Shown: piece after piece, positions 24,921 through 33,525 of the stretch
How the letters are laid out: each line of letters begins with the position of its first letter
Numbering within the stretch: position 1 is the first letter of the stretch
Source: Alistipes onderdonkii
GTDB taxonomy: Bacteria; Bacteroidota; Bacteroidia; Bacteroidales; Rikenellaceae
NCBI RefSeq assembly: GCF_025145285.1
Contig: NZ_CP102251.1
Coordinates: 186,001-250,000, forward strand
DNA: 64,000 nucleotides
Direction of reading: 5' to 3'
Translations under genes and position numbers: made by a program
The notes under the pieces: model-generated
Told to the model about the DNA's origin: nothing
Database searches by the model: none
What the model saw: only the letters and a program-made list of their open reading frames with translations

Positions 24921-27869
24921 TCATTGTTCCAGAATGGGGCGTATCACGTGACCGGAGGAACGGTACTGGTGATTTATCATGTCAATCTGCCCCGAAGTAA
25001 TGCTCATGTTGCGTCCGAGGGTAGTGTTAGCCGGAATCGCGGTCCAATAGCGGCCGTACATCCCGTAAAGGCCCAATCCCCCACTACTGTAGCGAAAGCC
25101 CGATGCCGGGAAGAAAATCGTACCGCCGGCGGGATCGAAAACACCCTCCCCGTTCATCTTGTTGCAATAGAAGTGGAGGCCCTGGCCGGCCCGGTATTCG
25201 GCCATGGACTGGCACGGAGAATTGATCTGTGTACCGTAGCCGATCCCGTTGCTGTTGAAAATAGAGGTTCCGTTATATAGAAATCCCGTGAACACGGCCG
25301 ACGGCGGAACGCAGTACCCGACGGGCGACGGATCGTAAACTGTCTTGACGACCCGTTCGTTATTGACCGTCGTCAGTGTATTGTCGGCGCTCCACAGGTT
25401 GTAGTACTGCCCGTCCATACCGGAACCCGTATTGCAGCAATGCGGATTCCGGATATATTCGTTGACCGCAGCGGTATTCAGGGTCGTTTTGCCGAAGGCG
25501 TATTCGGGTTTGTCGCTGTCGGTATAACAGCCCTTATCCATGGTCGAGGTTCCATCTGCCTGGTATACGCCCGGAAGCATCGGATCCTTACGCCCCCACT
25601 GGTAATAGGTATTGTTGCCTAATCCGACGATCTTTTGCTCGGGCTGGTCGAGAGTAAAGACCAGGCTCAGTCCGGTTCCGGCCTGCGTCAGTTTCACCAT
25701 TACGCTGCGTCCGGCATAGTCGGTCGTGTCGCCGTCGCACCAACCCAGGTTGACAGGCATGAAATAGTACTGAACGGACTGGAAATTCGTCACTGCACGC
25801 AGGTCGCTGTCCAGCTTGTAATCCGTCACCCAAATATGCCAGCTCCACATGATCGTCCCCGCAGCGTCGCGTACGGCGACGATGGCGTTGCCCTGGCGGA
25901 TCGTGGCCTTCGGCACCTCGAACGAAATGTTCTGTTTATCGGCGGTCAGGGAGACATTTTGTACCAGCCCCTCGGCGTCCTGCCAGACGAGGCAGGCGTC
26001 GGCGGGCGTGCAGCCCGGATTGTTGTAGATATACGGATCGCTGATCCCGTTGTCCAGGTGATTGACAAACCCGGTCAGAATGTTCGTTCCGATCTTGGTC
26101 GAGGTATAGGCCGCCGGATTAGGATCGCCGTTCTTGACGGCATTGCCGTAAACCAGCGGTAGCAGATAGGTTCCGGAGCCATTGACCACGTAGCAATTGG
26201 CCGTATTGCGGCTCCCCTTCGCCATCGAAAGATCGAAATCAGTCACCGGAGTAGCTTCCAGCAAGGCCTCCCGGGACGCCTGCGTGGTGACTCCGGTTGC
26301 CGCCTCAATCCGTGCATCGAACGACGCCGGGGCCGTGCTGCCCGAATTCGTATCGGTGAACTGCGTCAGCCATGCGGGTTTCGACGTCGTCCAGGTTCCG
26401 CCTTCGTCGACCGAAAACTCCGCCGTCCAGGCTGCCGGAACCTTCGTACCGGCATCGTCGCCGAGGTCGACATAACTCGTCACCCGATAAGGCTTGGTTT
26501 CCCCCGAATAGAGAAACTCCACAACCTCGTCGCCCACCACCAACACGGGTTCTCCGTCGACACGCAACAACACGTCGCGGCGGATATTGCCGGCTGCGAC
26601 AACCATCGTGTATTCCGGCCCTACGGGAAAGGCGAGCGGGCCCTTGACGGGAATTTCGGCGGCGCCGTCGACGACATCGAGTTCCAGCACCCCGGTTCGG
26701 GGATCGGCGCCGTCCAGCGAATAGCCGGCCGCGGCCGCGGCATCGGAAAGCTTCGCCGCGACCTTCGCGGCCTTGCTGCGAACAGGGACGGGAGTGTTGA
26801 CGCCCGCATTCACCAGCACGAGCGAGTCCACGACCAGCGACGATCCCTGTACGTCGCCGTTCACCGATTTTTCGAACCATTCGAGAATATCCGCCGCAAC
26901 CGTGACGCTCTGCCGGCCGAGCGCCACGTCGACCTTGTAGACCTTGTTCGCGGTGATGTCCAGGGACAGATTTTCGTTATTGGCCGTATTCCCGCCGAGC
27001 GCCCCGCTGTTGATGTAGACGGGCAGCGTGTAATCCGTACCGTCGATGCTGAGCGCCAGTTTCAGGCAGGCTGCTTTCGGCGCACCGGTGCGCGGCAGGG
27101 TGTAGAACGAGGTGACGGCGGTATAACTCGTCGTACTCGCGCCGATCGTGACGTTTCCGTGGCTGTTCACACACACGGCATCGGCACCCGTGCTTTCGAC
27201 CGCCGGGGCGAAGGCATGAGCCGTTTCGCGGCGGTTTTCGAGCGTCGTGCTCTTGACCACGACGGCCGCTCCGACAAGGTCGGCTTTGCGGCGCAGGCTC
27301 AGGTCGATGCGTGCATAGCGGCGCTCCACGGGAACCGTCGCCATCGAAGCGGCTGAGGTGACGTTCGTGCTCAGCTTGCCGCTCATCAGCATCCCGCTGC
27401 TCCCCGCAGCCAGAAAATCCGCCGGGAAATTCGCCGGATCGGTCATCAGCGTTTCCAGCTCCGTTTTCGAATAGGGATTGTAGGAGGCCAGATCGACTGC
27501 CGTACCGCTGCGCGTCAGGTGTCCGGCATTGAGCAGCACGTAAATATCCTTCCGTCCCACGGTGACGCGCCACGTATCGTTCAGCCGGCCGCTCCCGTCG
27601 GCGGCAGAGCCCGAAGGCGCCGGCAGGACAGCGGTTTTGCCGGGATTTTCGAGCGCCCCGTGTTCGTTGAAAATATAGACCCACGCCGATCCGACCGTGA
27701 CTTCGTTCGCCAAGGCATTCGGATCGTCGCCCGCCGCATAGGTGTTCAGTGCAAGTTTAAGGTCTACCATCCCGGCTCCGCCATCGGTATTGTCCTCGGC
27801 ACAGCCGTACAGAAAGGCCGATAGCAGGAGAGGCAGGGCCCAGTTCCGCAGTACATTATATTTTCTCAT
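24921..27869 (-). CDS. DUF4906 family lipoprotein, paralogue of the next gene
   Basis: A 982-residue lipoprotein (lipobox YGC after LLLSAFL). The N-terminal region is fimbrillin-like (SAWVYIFNEHGALENPGKT, IYVLLNAGHL, VERRYARIDLSLRRKADLVGAAVVV, NKVYKVDVALGRQSVTV). The C-terminal half carries the DUF4906 block MWSWHIWVTDY, VNLGWCDGDTTDYAGRSVMVKLTQ, QWGRKDPMLPGV and VKTVYDPSPVGYCVPPSAVFTGF. This half is closely similar to the downstream protein, so the pair arose by duplication with divergent N-terminal halves. It lies 19 bp after the FimB-type gene. A structural minor pilin or adhesin role is inferred from context. Confidence 0.78.
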   Translation of the reverse strand: MRKYNVLRNWALPLLLSAFLYGCAEDNTDGGAGMVDLKLALNTYAAGDDPNALANEVTVGSAWVYIFNEHGALENPGKTAVLPAPSGSAADGSGRLNDTWRVTVGRKDIYVLLNAGHLTRSGTAVDLASYNPYSKTELETLMTDPANFPADFLAAGSSGMLMSGKLSTNVTSAASMATVPVERRYARIDLSLRRKADLVGAAVVVKSTTLENRRETAHAFAPAVESTGADAVCVNSHGNVTIGASTTSYTAVTSFYTLPRTGAPKAACLKLALSIDGTDYTLPVYINSGALGGNTANNENLSLDITANKVYKVDVALGRQSVTVAADILEWFEKSVNGDVQGSSLVVDSLVLVNAGVNTPVPVRSKAAKVAAKLSDAAAAAGYSLDGADPRTGVLELDVVDGAAEIPVKGPLAFPVGPEYTMVVAAGNIRRDVLLRVDGEPVLVVGDEVVEFLYSGETKPYRVTSYVDLGDDAGTKVPAAWTAEFSVDEGGTWTTSKPAWLTQFTDTNSGSTAPASFDARIEAATGVTTQASREALLEATPVTDFDLSMAKGSRNTANCYVVNGSGTYLLPLVYGNAVKNGDPNPAAYTSTKIGTNILTGFVNHLDNGISDPYIYNNPGCTPADACLVWQDAEGLVQNVSLTADKQNISFEVPKATIRQGNAIVAVRDAAGTIMWSWHIWVTDYKLDSDLRAVTNFQSVQYYFMPVNLGWCDGDTTDYAGRSVMVKLTQAGTGLSLVFTLDQPEQKIVGLGNNTYYQWGRKDPMLPGVYQADGTSTMDKGCYTDSDKPEYAFGKTTLNTAAVNEYIRNPHCCNTGSGMDGQYYNLWSADNTLTTVNNERVVKTVYDPSPVGYCVPPSAVFTGFLYNGTSIFNSNGIGYGTQINSPCQSMAEYRAGQGLHFYCNKMNGEGVFDPAGGTIFFPASGFRYSSGGLGLYGMYGRYWTAIPANTTLGRNMSITSGQIDMINHQYRSSGHVIRPILEQ

Positions 27870-27888
27870 CGCTCAATCTTTCTTTTTA

Positions 27889-28800
27889 CTATATTTCGGG
27901 ATCCGTAGTGCCCGAGCTCCAGTCGGGAATCGTAATCGAGACGCCCAGATCGGTGAATTCGATCAGCATCTCGACGGCCGCTTCGTGAAGGCCGTCCACG
28001 GAAATAGCGTTCTTCTCCATGTATTCCCGAAGATCCACCGCAACCTTGACCGCACGGCCCGGCGCAGGTTCGCGGACAGTTACCGTTACGGGATTGTCGT
28101 CGGCGAAACGCAGCACCTGGAAGCAGGCCGCCAGTGCCTTTTTTCCGTCGTCCCGCGCCAGCGCAGGATAATACGTCGCGCCGAAAGGCTGTACGGCATT
28201 CATCCGTATATCGTATTGGGGCATCAGGTTCCCGATTTCGAGCTCCGGCCACGCGGACGGATCGGACAACCCGTTCACGCCCTTGATGTAGATGCGCATG
28301 TCAATATGTGCGCTTCGGAACGGGATGTCTCCCGTCACCTTTCCCGACGCATTCGCGGTCGTCGGAACCGTTATGTCGCACTCACCGTAATAGAGGTGGT
28401 CGTTGGTGGCGATTTTTTCGCCCTTACCGTAGGCAGGCGCATGCACGCGGCTTTCGGAGAGACTGCCCGAAAGCAGCTCCGTGTCGTCGAAGGCATTGCC
28501 CCAGCAGACGATCCGGTAATCGCCCGCAGGCAGATAGAGTTCTGTTCCCTGAAACCGGCTCAGGTCGGCCTGCACGACCGTTTTATCCAGCACACGCTCT
28601 CCGCCGGCCCTATCGAAAACGACAAGCGTCACCCCGACGATCATCCGGGAGAACATTGCCGGTTCCTGCCGATCGCCGGAGTAGCTGAAAGTAAGCTCCG
28701 TGTTGTACGGGGGCGGGCAATCGCTCATATCCTCATTGATGCACCCCGCGGGCAATGCCAGCGTAATCAGGATACAAAGGGTTTTCGATAGTTTTTTCAT
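27889..28800 (-). CDS. FimB/Mfa2 family fimbrial anchor lipoprotein
   Basis: A 303-residue lipoprotein (lipobox LPAGC) with the FimB/Mfa2 opening CINEDMSDCPPP. Two transthyretin-like beta domains follow: first LTFSYSGDRQEPAMFSRMIVGVTLVVFDRAGG and LYLPAGDYRIVCWGNAFDDTEL, then FRSAHIDMRIYIKGVNGL and MPQYDIRMNAVQPFG. In this family the anchor ends the fimbria in the outer membrane and limits its length. Unusually its C-terminus, DWSSGTTDPEI, resembles the C-terminal strand of the two fimbrillins upstream (DWTTANVTPEI). It follows the second fimbrillin after an intergenic hairpin. Confidence 0.87.
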   Translation of the reverse strand: MKKLSKTLCILITLALPAGCINEDMSDCPPPYNTELTFSYSGDRQEPAMFSRMIVGVTLVVFDRAGGERVLDKTVVQADLSRFQGTELYLPAGDYRIVCWGNAFDDTELLSGSLSESRVHAPAYGKGEKIATNDHLYYGECDITVPTTANASGKVTGDIPFRSAHIDMRIYIKGVNGLSDPSAWPELEIGNLMPQYDIRMNAVQPFGATYYPALARDDGKKALAACFQVLRFADDNPVTVTVREPAPGRAVKVAVDLREYMEKNAISVDGLHEAAVEMLIEFTDLGVSITIPDWSSGTTDPEI

Positions 28801-28822
28801 GTGTTGCTTTTTGGGGTAAAGA

Positions 28823-28849
28823 CCGGAGGGAAGAAGCTCTCCCCTCCGG
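28823..28849 (-). terminator. Intercistronic hairpin between fimbrillin 2 and FimB
   Basis: An 8-bp stem CCGGAGGG/CCCTCCGG with an 11-nt loop; the minus-strand downstream sequence TCTTTACC is only partly T-rich. It probably attenuates rather than fully terminates, and is similar to the hairpin at 30016-30043. Confidence 0.55.
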
Positions 28850-28864
28850 GTAATTCGGCAAAAC

Positions 28865-29998
28865 TTAAATTTCGGGGGTGACGTTGGCTGTCGTCCAGTC
28901 GGCGACCGTAATGGCTGCGATCAGGTCTATCTTGGCCTTCTCGGGCTTGTCGGTGATCTTGTCGGGAGTGATCTCGATACCGCCGTCCTCCAGCCCCAGC
29001 TTGTAGATCTTGTGGGGTTCGGTAGCTGAGAGCAGCGTGCCGCTTTCACGGAAGCCTTTCACGGTGATATACTTCCCGGTAAAAGGGGTCGGATTATCCG
29101 CGTCTCCCGTACCGTCGGCGAGCTTGTAACCGGCCGAAACCGTACCGCTAACCTTGTAAATGATATGGGGAACCACGTTGCCGCTGAAAACCTGATAAGC
29201 ATAAGCTTTCGTGCCTGTTGCGGAAGTCACGGCTGCATTATAGCTGTCGGTCGCCCATGCAGGAGTGAACGTTGCGGGCCAAGTAATTTCGTTGTAATTC
29301 TGGATGGTGCTATTGAGGGCGCCACCGTTGAAGTTCAGGAAATTGTTGACGTAAACAGCCTCTACGGTCAGTGCATCCAGACCCGTCCCTTTTTTCACGG
29401 TTCCTATCTCAAAGCGGGATACTATCGAGCTGAGTTCCACGGACGCCTTCTTCAGCGTGTGACCGTCATCTGACGTTTCCATCGTGAAGACAGACTGCTC
29501 ACCGGCAAGCATCACCTGCTGCACGGAATTGTAAGTGCCGGCCGCATTGCCATTGGCGTCCTCGACCGCAAGGGTTCTGGCAATCTGGTTATGGTCAACC
29601 ACGCTGCTTTTCATCATCGCGGCCGTGAGTTCGCTGAGCGGAACGGTTCCGGTCGGCAAGATGGCGCTTCCCGAATTCACGATAACGAGCACTTGCGCCG
29701 GTTCCGTGATCTGTTCGAAACGCTTTTGCTTTGCCTTGATTTCGTCGTTGGTCCAGGCGTAATACGTCGCATTGCCGCCGGCATCCACCAGATAAACCGT
29801 AACATTGTCGTAGTAGGGCGTGATCTGGCCTGCGGCCTGCGGATCTTCGACACCATAGGTCTCCAGTGCGCCCGGAAGGGATACCTCGAAGTTAGTTTTC
29901 GCGGCAGGGATCTGAGCGCCCGAATCGGCGTCCTTGTCACAAGCCGCCAGCAATGCCAGAGCGGTCAGGATGCAAAGACTTTTCGTCAATTTTTCCAT
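28865..29998 (-). CDS. Mfa1/FimA-like fimbrillin lipoprotein 2
   Basis: A 377-residue lipoprotein (lipobox LLAAC) of the Bacteroidales fimbrillin type. After the lipidated Cys comes a short linker, then TNFEVSLPGALETYGVEDPQ, VTVYLVDAGGNATYYAW, VLVIVNSGSAILP, a variable middle, and the C-terminal strands GGIEITPDKITDKPEKAKIDL, AAITVADWTTANVTPEI. Sequence and domain layout are closely similar to the fimbrillin encoded immediately upstream. Pilins of this class are exported as lipoproteins, proteolytically trimmed at the N-terminus and joined by strand exchange. It is flanked on both sides by terminator-like hairpins, so its dosage is probably set by attenuation. Confidence 0.85.
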   Translation of the reverse strand: MEKLTKSLCILTALALLAACDKDADSGAQIPAAKTNFEVSLPGALETYGVEDPQAAGQITPYYDNVTVYLVDAGGNATYYAWTNDEIKAKQKRFEQITEPAQVLVIVNSGSAILPTGTVPLSELTAAMMKSSVVDHNQIARTLAVEDANGNAAGTYNSVQQVMLAGEQSVFTMETSDDGHTLKKASVELSSIVSRFEIGTVKKGTGLDALTVEAVYVNNFLNFNGGALNSTIQNYNEITWPATFTPAWATDSYNAAVTSATGTKAYAYQVFSGNVVPHIIYKVSGTVSAGYKLADGTGDADNPTPFTGKYITVKGFRESGTLLSATEPHKIYKLGLEDGGIEITPDKITDKPEKAKIDLIAAITVADWTTANVTPEI

Positions 29999-30010
29999 AG
30001 ATCATTCAAT

Positions 30011-30043
30011 AAAAACCGGAGGAGAGGGCTTCCCCTCCCCCGG
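30011..30043 (-). terminator. Terminator-like hairpin after fimbrillin 1
   Basis: An imperfect GC-rich stem at 30016-30043 (CCGGAGGAGAGGG against CCCCTCCCCCGG) is followed on the minus strand by TTTTT (30015-30011). It looks like a true but perhaps leaky terminator within the operon. Confidence 0.7.
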
Positions 30044-30059
30044 GGTAATTCGATAAAAT

Positions 30060-31181
30060 TTAAATTTCAGGAGTAACGTTGGCCACTGTCCAGTCGGCGA
30101 CCGAGACGGCAACGATCAGGTCGATCTTGGCCTTCTCGGGCTTGTCGGTGATCTTGTCGGGAGTGATCTCGATACCGCTATCCGCCAGGCCCATCTTGTA
30201 GATCTTGTGGGCTTCGATCGCCGAAATCAGGCTGCCGCTGTCACGGAAACCTTTCACCGTGATGTACTTGCCGGTAAAGGAGGTCGAGTTATCCGCATCG
30301 CCCGTTCCGTCGGCGAGTTTGTAACCGGCCGAAACCGTACCGCTAACCTTGTAGATAATGTGCGGAATCAGACTGCCGGCGAACACCTGATAGGTATAGG
30401 CTTTCGTTCCGGTCTGCGAGGTCACGGCCGCATTGGCGGCGTCGGTAGCCCACGCGGGCGTATAGGTCACGGGCCAGGTCAGTTCAGAGAAATTCTGACT
30501 GGAGGTCTGCCCGTAGTCGTTATAGAAGAAATTGACGTAAACGGCCTCGACGGTCAGCGCGTCCAGGCCGGTTCCGGCCTTCACGGTGCCCACTTCGAAA
30601 CGCGACACCAGCGATTTGAGCTCCACGGCGGCTTTCTTCAGCGTGTGGCCGTCGGTCGGCGTCTCGGAGGTGAACGTCGTCTGCTCACCGTAGAGCGCTA
30701 CCTGCTGTACCGAAAGATAGTCGCCGGCAGCGTTGCCTTTGACGTCAGAGGCACCGATGGTCTTGACTGCCCGGTTCTGATCGGCAACGGCCAGGTTTTT
30801 CAGCCCGTTCTCGATACTTGCAAGCGACGTGGGCCCCGTCAGCAGGGACGTGCTGCCCGTATTCGCAACGACAATGACCTTGGCAGGCTCGACGACCTGC
30901 TCGAAACGCTTCTGCTTCGCCGAAATCTCGGCGTCGGTCCAGGAATAACCCATCGCATTGTTGCCGGCATCGACCAGATAGACCACGACGTTCTCATAGT
31001 ACGGTGCGATCTGGCCTGCGGCCTGTGGGTCTTCGACACCATAGGTCTCCAGGGCACCCGGAAGAGATACCGAGAAATTGGTCTTCGCGGCAGGGGGCGG
31101 CGCCCCCGTTTCGGCGTCCTTGCTGCATGCAGCCAGCGTCATCGTCGCCAGAGCGGCGACAAAATAAGTTTTCATCTTCAT
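30060..31181 (-). CDS. Mfa1/FimA-like fimbrillin lipoprotein 1 (probable major subunit)
   Basis: A 373-residue lipoprotein (lipobox LAAC, start chosen at 31181). The mature part begins SKDAETGAPPPAAKTNFSVSL and proceeds with VVVYLVDAGNNAMGYSW, VIVVANTGSTSLL, VELKSLVSRFEVGTVKAGTGLDA and the C-terminal GIEITPDKITDKPEKAKIDL, DWTVANVTPEI. Many blocks are identical to fimbrillin 2, so the pair is a tandem duplication. Its place directly before the first strong hairpin suggests it is the most highly expressed pilin of the cluster (inference). Arg and Lys residues suitable for trypsin-like trimming occur downstream of the lipidated Cys (AAKTNF, KQKRFEQ). Confidence 0.85.
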   Translation of the reverse strand: MKMKTYFVAALATMTLAACSKDAETGAPPPAAKTNFSVSLPGALETYGVEDPQAAGQIAPYYENVVVYLVDAGNNAMGYSWTDAEISAKQKRFEQVVEPAKVIVVANTGSTSLLTGPTSLASIENGLKNLAVADQNRAVKTIGASDVKGNAAGDYLSVQQVALYGEQTTFTSETPTDGHTLKKAAVELKSLVSRFEVGTVKAGTGLDALTVEAVYVNFFYNDYGQTSSQNFSELTWPVTYTPAWATDAANAAVTSQTGTKAYTYQVFAGSLIPHIIYKVSGTVSAGYKLADGTGDADNSTSFTGKYITVKGFRDSGSLISAIEAHKIYKMGLADSGIEITPDKITDKPEKAKIDLIVAVSVADWTVANVTPEI

Positions 31182-31237
31182 AGTTTTGAAATTTAAATAA
31201 TAAAAAGGCGTCAATTTTTTAATGGATTGTATGAAAG

Positions 31238-32773
31238 TCATCTGTCCCCGTTTTTCAGTTCCGCGGTTTTAATCTCGTCGAGATTTCGGCGCAGGCGGTC
31301 AATCTCGTCAAGGTTCTGCTGCGCGGCTTTCAGACCCGCCGCCCGGGCGGCTTCGAAATAGGGCGCAGCGCGGTCATAATCCTGGTCGCGCAGCATCAGC
31401 AGCAGGCCCCAGGCATTGTCGCATTCGGGAATCCGATCCGGAGACTTCACGCTCCGGAGGTATCTTTCGGCACCGACGAAATCCCGCCGTTCCAGCGCCG
31501 CGACAGCTGCGTTGACGGTCGCGGTCACACTTTCGGGATAGAGCCTCACCGCAGTCTCGAACAGGCTGTTGAAATCCTCCGAACCCGGTTCGTATGTGTT
31601 GGCGACCAGATACAGTTCGTTCAGGCTGAGGTTCTGGGGGTGGGTCTTCACCACGGCCTTCGCCTCTTCGGCGTCGAAATTCCGCACGTCGTAATCCACG
31701 GTGACCGTCACCTTACGCAGGGAGGGGAACATCTCCCGGAGCATGTAGCGCCACGGAGTGCCGCCTTTCAGGGCCATCAGCTTCGCTTCGCGGCCCCCGA
31801 TGATCGAATATCGGTCGATAATATCCAGCACGGCCTGTTTGTCGGGCATGTCGGAGGTCTGAACGGCCTCCACGAGGTCATCCCAGTTCTCACCGCCGAA
31901 ACGGATCGAGTAGAGCGACCCCGGAATCGCCGGATAACGGCTTTGCAGATAATCCCGGAGGGCTTTCGCACGCCCCTCGGAGAGGCGTTCGTTCATCGCC
32001 AGCGAACCCTCGGGAGAGGCGTAGCCCACGATGACGATACGTTTGATCGTCAAGTCCTTGTCGTCCTGCACGAGGTCGATCATCCGGCGGATCTTTTCCA
32101 GTTCCGCGGCATTGCGGCCGAACTCGGGGTTGACGGACGTCTTCCCGACGGCGAAGTCGAGGAACGACTCGCCCTGTTCGGCACGGCTCTTCACCGCCTC
32201 GGCTTCGGGACGAATATAGGCCAGATGAGGCTCGATGCGGTAGCGCTCGATGACGATCACCTCTTCCAGCGACACCTTGCCGGCCAGCAGGCGCACGTCC
32301 GTAACGCTGGATTTTCCGCAGCCGCAGTCGATCCGTTGAAGGGTCAGCTGCGCCGAGGACATCCACGCTTCGTAAGGCAGCGCCAGCCGGTAATCCATCC
32401 GACTGTCGCCCTTGTAATCGGGTACGACGTAATAAGGAGCGGATTTTTCATAGGCGCCGCGCTCCTTCGCGCTCATCAGCGCCAACGCGCGGCGGTGATT
32501 CCTGTAACTGTTGCGCCCCATAAGCGAAACGGCAGGCAGGGCAAGCGAACGTTCGCCGGAGACGAGCACCGGCGTAAAGTCCGCGCTCATCCGCGAGGGG
32601 ACGTTGCGTCCTTCGGTCGTCACGGCCATATCGACGTACAGCGAATCGCCCCGCTGCGCGAGTTCGTTCACCTGCACGGTGACGCTGCCCTGCCGCACCT
32701 GAGCCATGCTGCCCGGAACCGGGCAGAACAGCGCCGGACAAGCCGCCAACAAGATCATGCGTATTTTCTTCAT
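31238..32773 (-). CDS. DUF3868/OmpA-like protein with C-terminal TPR region
   Basis: A 511-residue exported protein. The N-terminal DUF3868 domain (residues about 25-165, VTVQVNELAQRGDSLYVDMAVT ... LPAVSLMGRNSYRNHRRAL) is followed by an OmpA-like domain. The OmpA part has FLDFAVGKTSVNPEFGRNAAELEKI and IVIVGYASPEGSLAMNERLSEGRAKALRDYL, the usual peptidoglycan-binding core. The C-terminus (about 370-500) holds TPR-like helices with LYPESVTATVNAAVAALERRDF. This architecture is characteristic of Bacteroidales fimbrial loci beside DUF3575. It may hold the pilus base to peptidoglycan (inference). The start at 32773 gives a cleavable signal ending PGSMAQ. Confidence 0.82.
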   Translation of the reverse strand: MKKIRMILLAACPALFCPVPGSMAQVRQGSVTVQVNELAQRGDSLYVDMAVTTEGRNVPSRMSADFTPVLVSGERSLALPAVSLMGRNSYRNHRRALALMSAKERGAYEKSAPYYVVPDYKGDSRMDYRLALPYEAWMSSAQLTLQRIDCGCGKSSVTDVRLLAGKVSLEEVIVIERYRIEPHLAYIRPEAEAVKSRAEQGESFLDFAVGKTSVNPEFGRNAAELEKIRRMIDLVQDDKDLTIKRIVIVGYASPEGSLAMNERLSEGRAKALRDYLQSRYPAIPGSLYSIRFGGENWDDLVEAVQTSDMPDKQAVLDIIDRYSIIGGREAKLMALKGGTPWRYMLREMFPSLRKVTVTVDYDVRNFDAEEAKAVVKTHPQNLSLNELYLVANTYEPGSEDFNSLFETAVRLYPESVTATVNAAVAALERRDFVGAERYLRSVKSPDRIPECDNAWGLLLMLRDQDYDRAAPYFEAARAAGLKAAQQNLDEIDRLRRNLDEIKTAELKNGDR

Positions 32774-32789
32774 AGTCGAGGGATCCAAA

Positions 32790-33365
32790 TTATTTGATCA
32801 TGAATATCAGGGTGATGCCCGCTTTGGTGGGGCCGAAATAGTGTTCGGAGGCGCTGCCGATTTTCCGGCCGCATTTCGCACACGGATATTTGTCGTAATC
32901 GAGGTAAGCGTAACCCACGCCGACCGTCGCCTCGAGGCCCCAGCGGTTGCCCAGCACCCAGTGGTAGCCGTAGCTGACGCCCGCGCCGGCCAGCCACCCT
33001 TCGTAGCGGTAATTGCGGATGCCGGCTCCCGGGCGGATCGCCCACGGCAGCATCCCGCCCCAGTTGTAGCCGCCGCCGTGCGCATGGACACCCACGAAAT
33101 GCCCCGAAAAACGGGTACAGCTCCACCAGCGAACCTCGGGCTGCACGAGCCAGTGCTTCATCTTACGGTTCCCGGAAAATGTCCACGGATTATAGTTGCC
33201 CGAGACGTCCAGCGTCCACCGATGCCCCAGACCGAACTCCACACCCAGGTTCAGCGTCGAAGTCGCATCATAAAGCAGGTTGGTCTTGACCGCCGCTTTC
33301 TGAGCATACGACACGTAACAGCCGAAACATACCGTCACAAGGAGCAGTATCAAAGCTTTTCTCAT
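32790..33365 (-). CDS. DUF3575 family outer-membrane barrel protein, stand-alone copy
   Basis: A 191-residue protein: signal peptide (VSYAQ, residue 21), then a DUF3575 beta-barrel beginning AVKTNLLYDATSTLNLGVEFGL and ending AGITLIFMIK. It contains the usual loop YPCAKCGRKIG with a CxxC pair. Residues 24 to the end are almost identical to the C-terminal domain of the gene upstream (four substitutions over about 167 residues). The start at 33365 was chosen because the frame open to 33485 has no signal peptide and crosses a possible promoter. DUF3575 proteins accompany fimbrial operons and may form the outer-membrane platform. Confidence 0.83.
   Translation of the reverse strand: MRKALILLLVTVCFGCYVSYAQKAAVKTNLLYDATSTLNLGVEFGLGHRWTLDVSGNYNPWTFSGNRKMKHWLVQPEVRWWSCTRFSGHFVGVHAHGGGYNWGGMLPWAIRPGAGIRNYRYEGWLAGAGVSYGYHWVLGNRWGLEATVGVGYAYLDYDKYPCAKCGRKIGSASEHYFGPTKAGITLIFMIK
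32806..33290. repeat. Direct repeat copy 1 (DUF3575 coding unit)
   Basis: 485 bp matching 33542-34026 at constant offset of 736 bp. By eye I count about 14 differences, so about 97% identity. The homology begins and ends sharply at the ends of the barrel-coding region. Confidence 0.9.
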
Positions 33366-33475
33366 TGTTTTCTCGTATTGTTTTACTGCGTCTTCTATCC
33401 CACGTGCGAACGCACGCTGCGGAAACCCGTCTTCCGGAAAAGTCGCTCCATAAGCAAAGAGAGCCGGAACTTCGT

Positions 33476-33488
33476 TTTGTCCCAAGAA
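33476..33488 (-). promoter_or_regulatory. Shared motif TTCTTGGGACAAA upstream of the DUF3575 gene
   Basis: The 13-base minus-strand motif is identical to one upstream of the ECF sigma gene (35983-35995) and lies about 110 bp before the DUF3575 start. It could be the -35 region of a promoter read by the locus sigma factor; no matching -10 was clear. Confidence 0.4.
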
Positions 33489-33525
33489 TTTTTCGACTAT
33501 TTTTTCCTCCGATCGGGGCGAAAAT

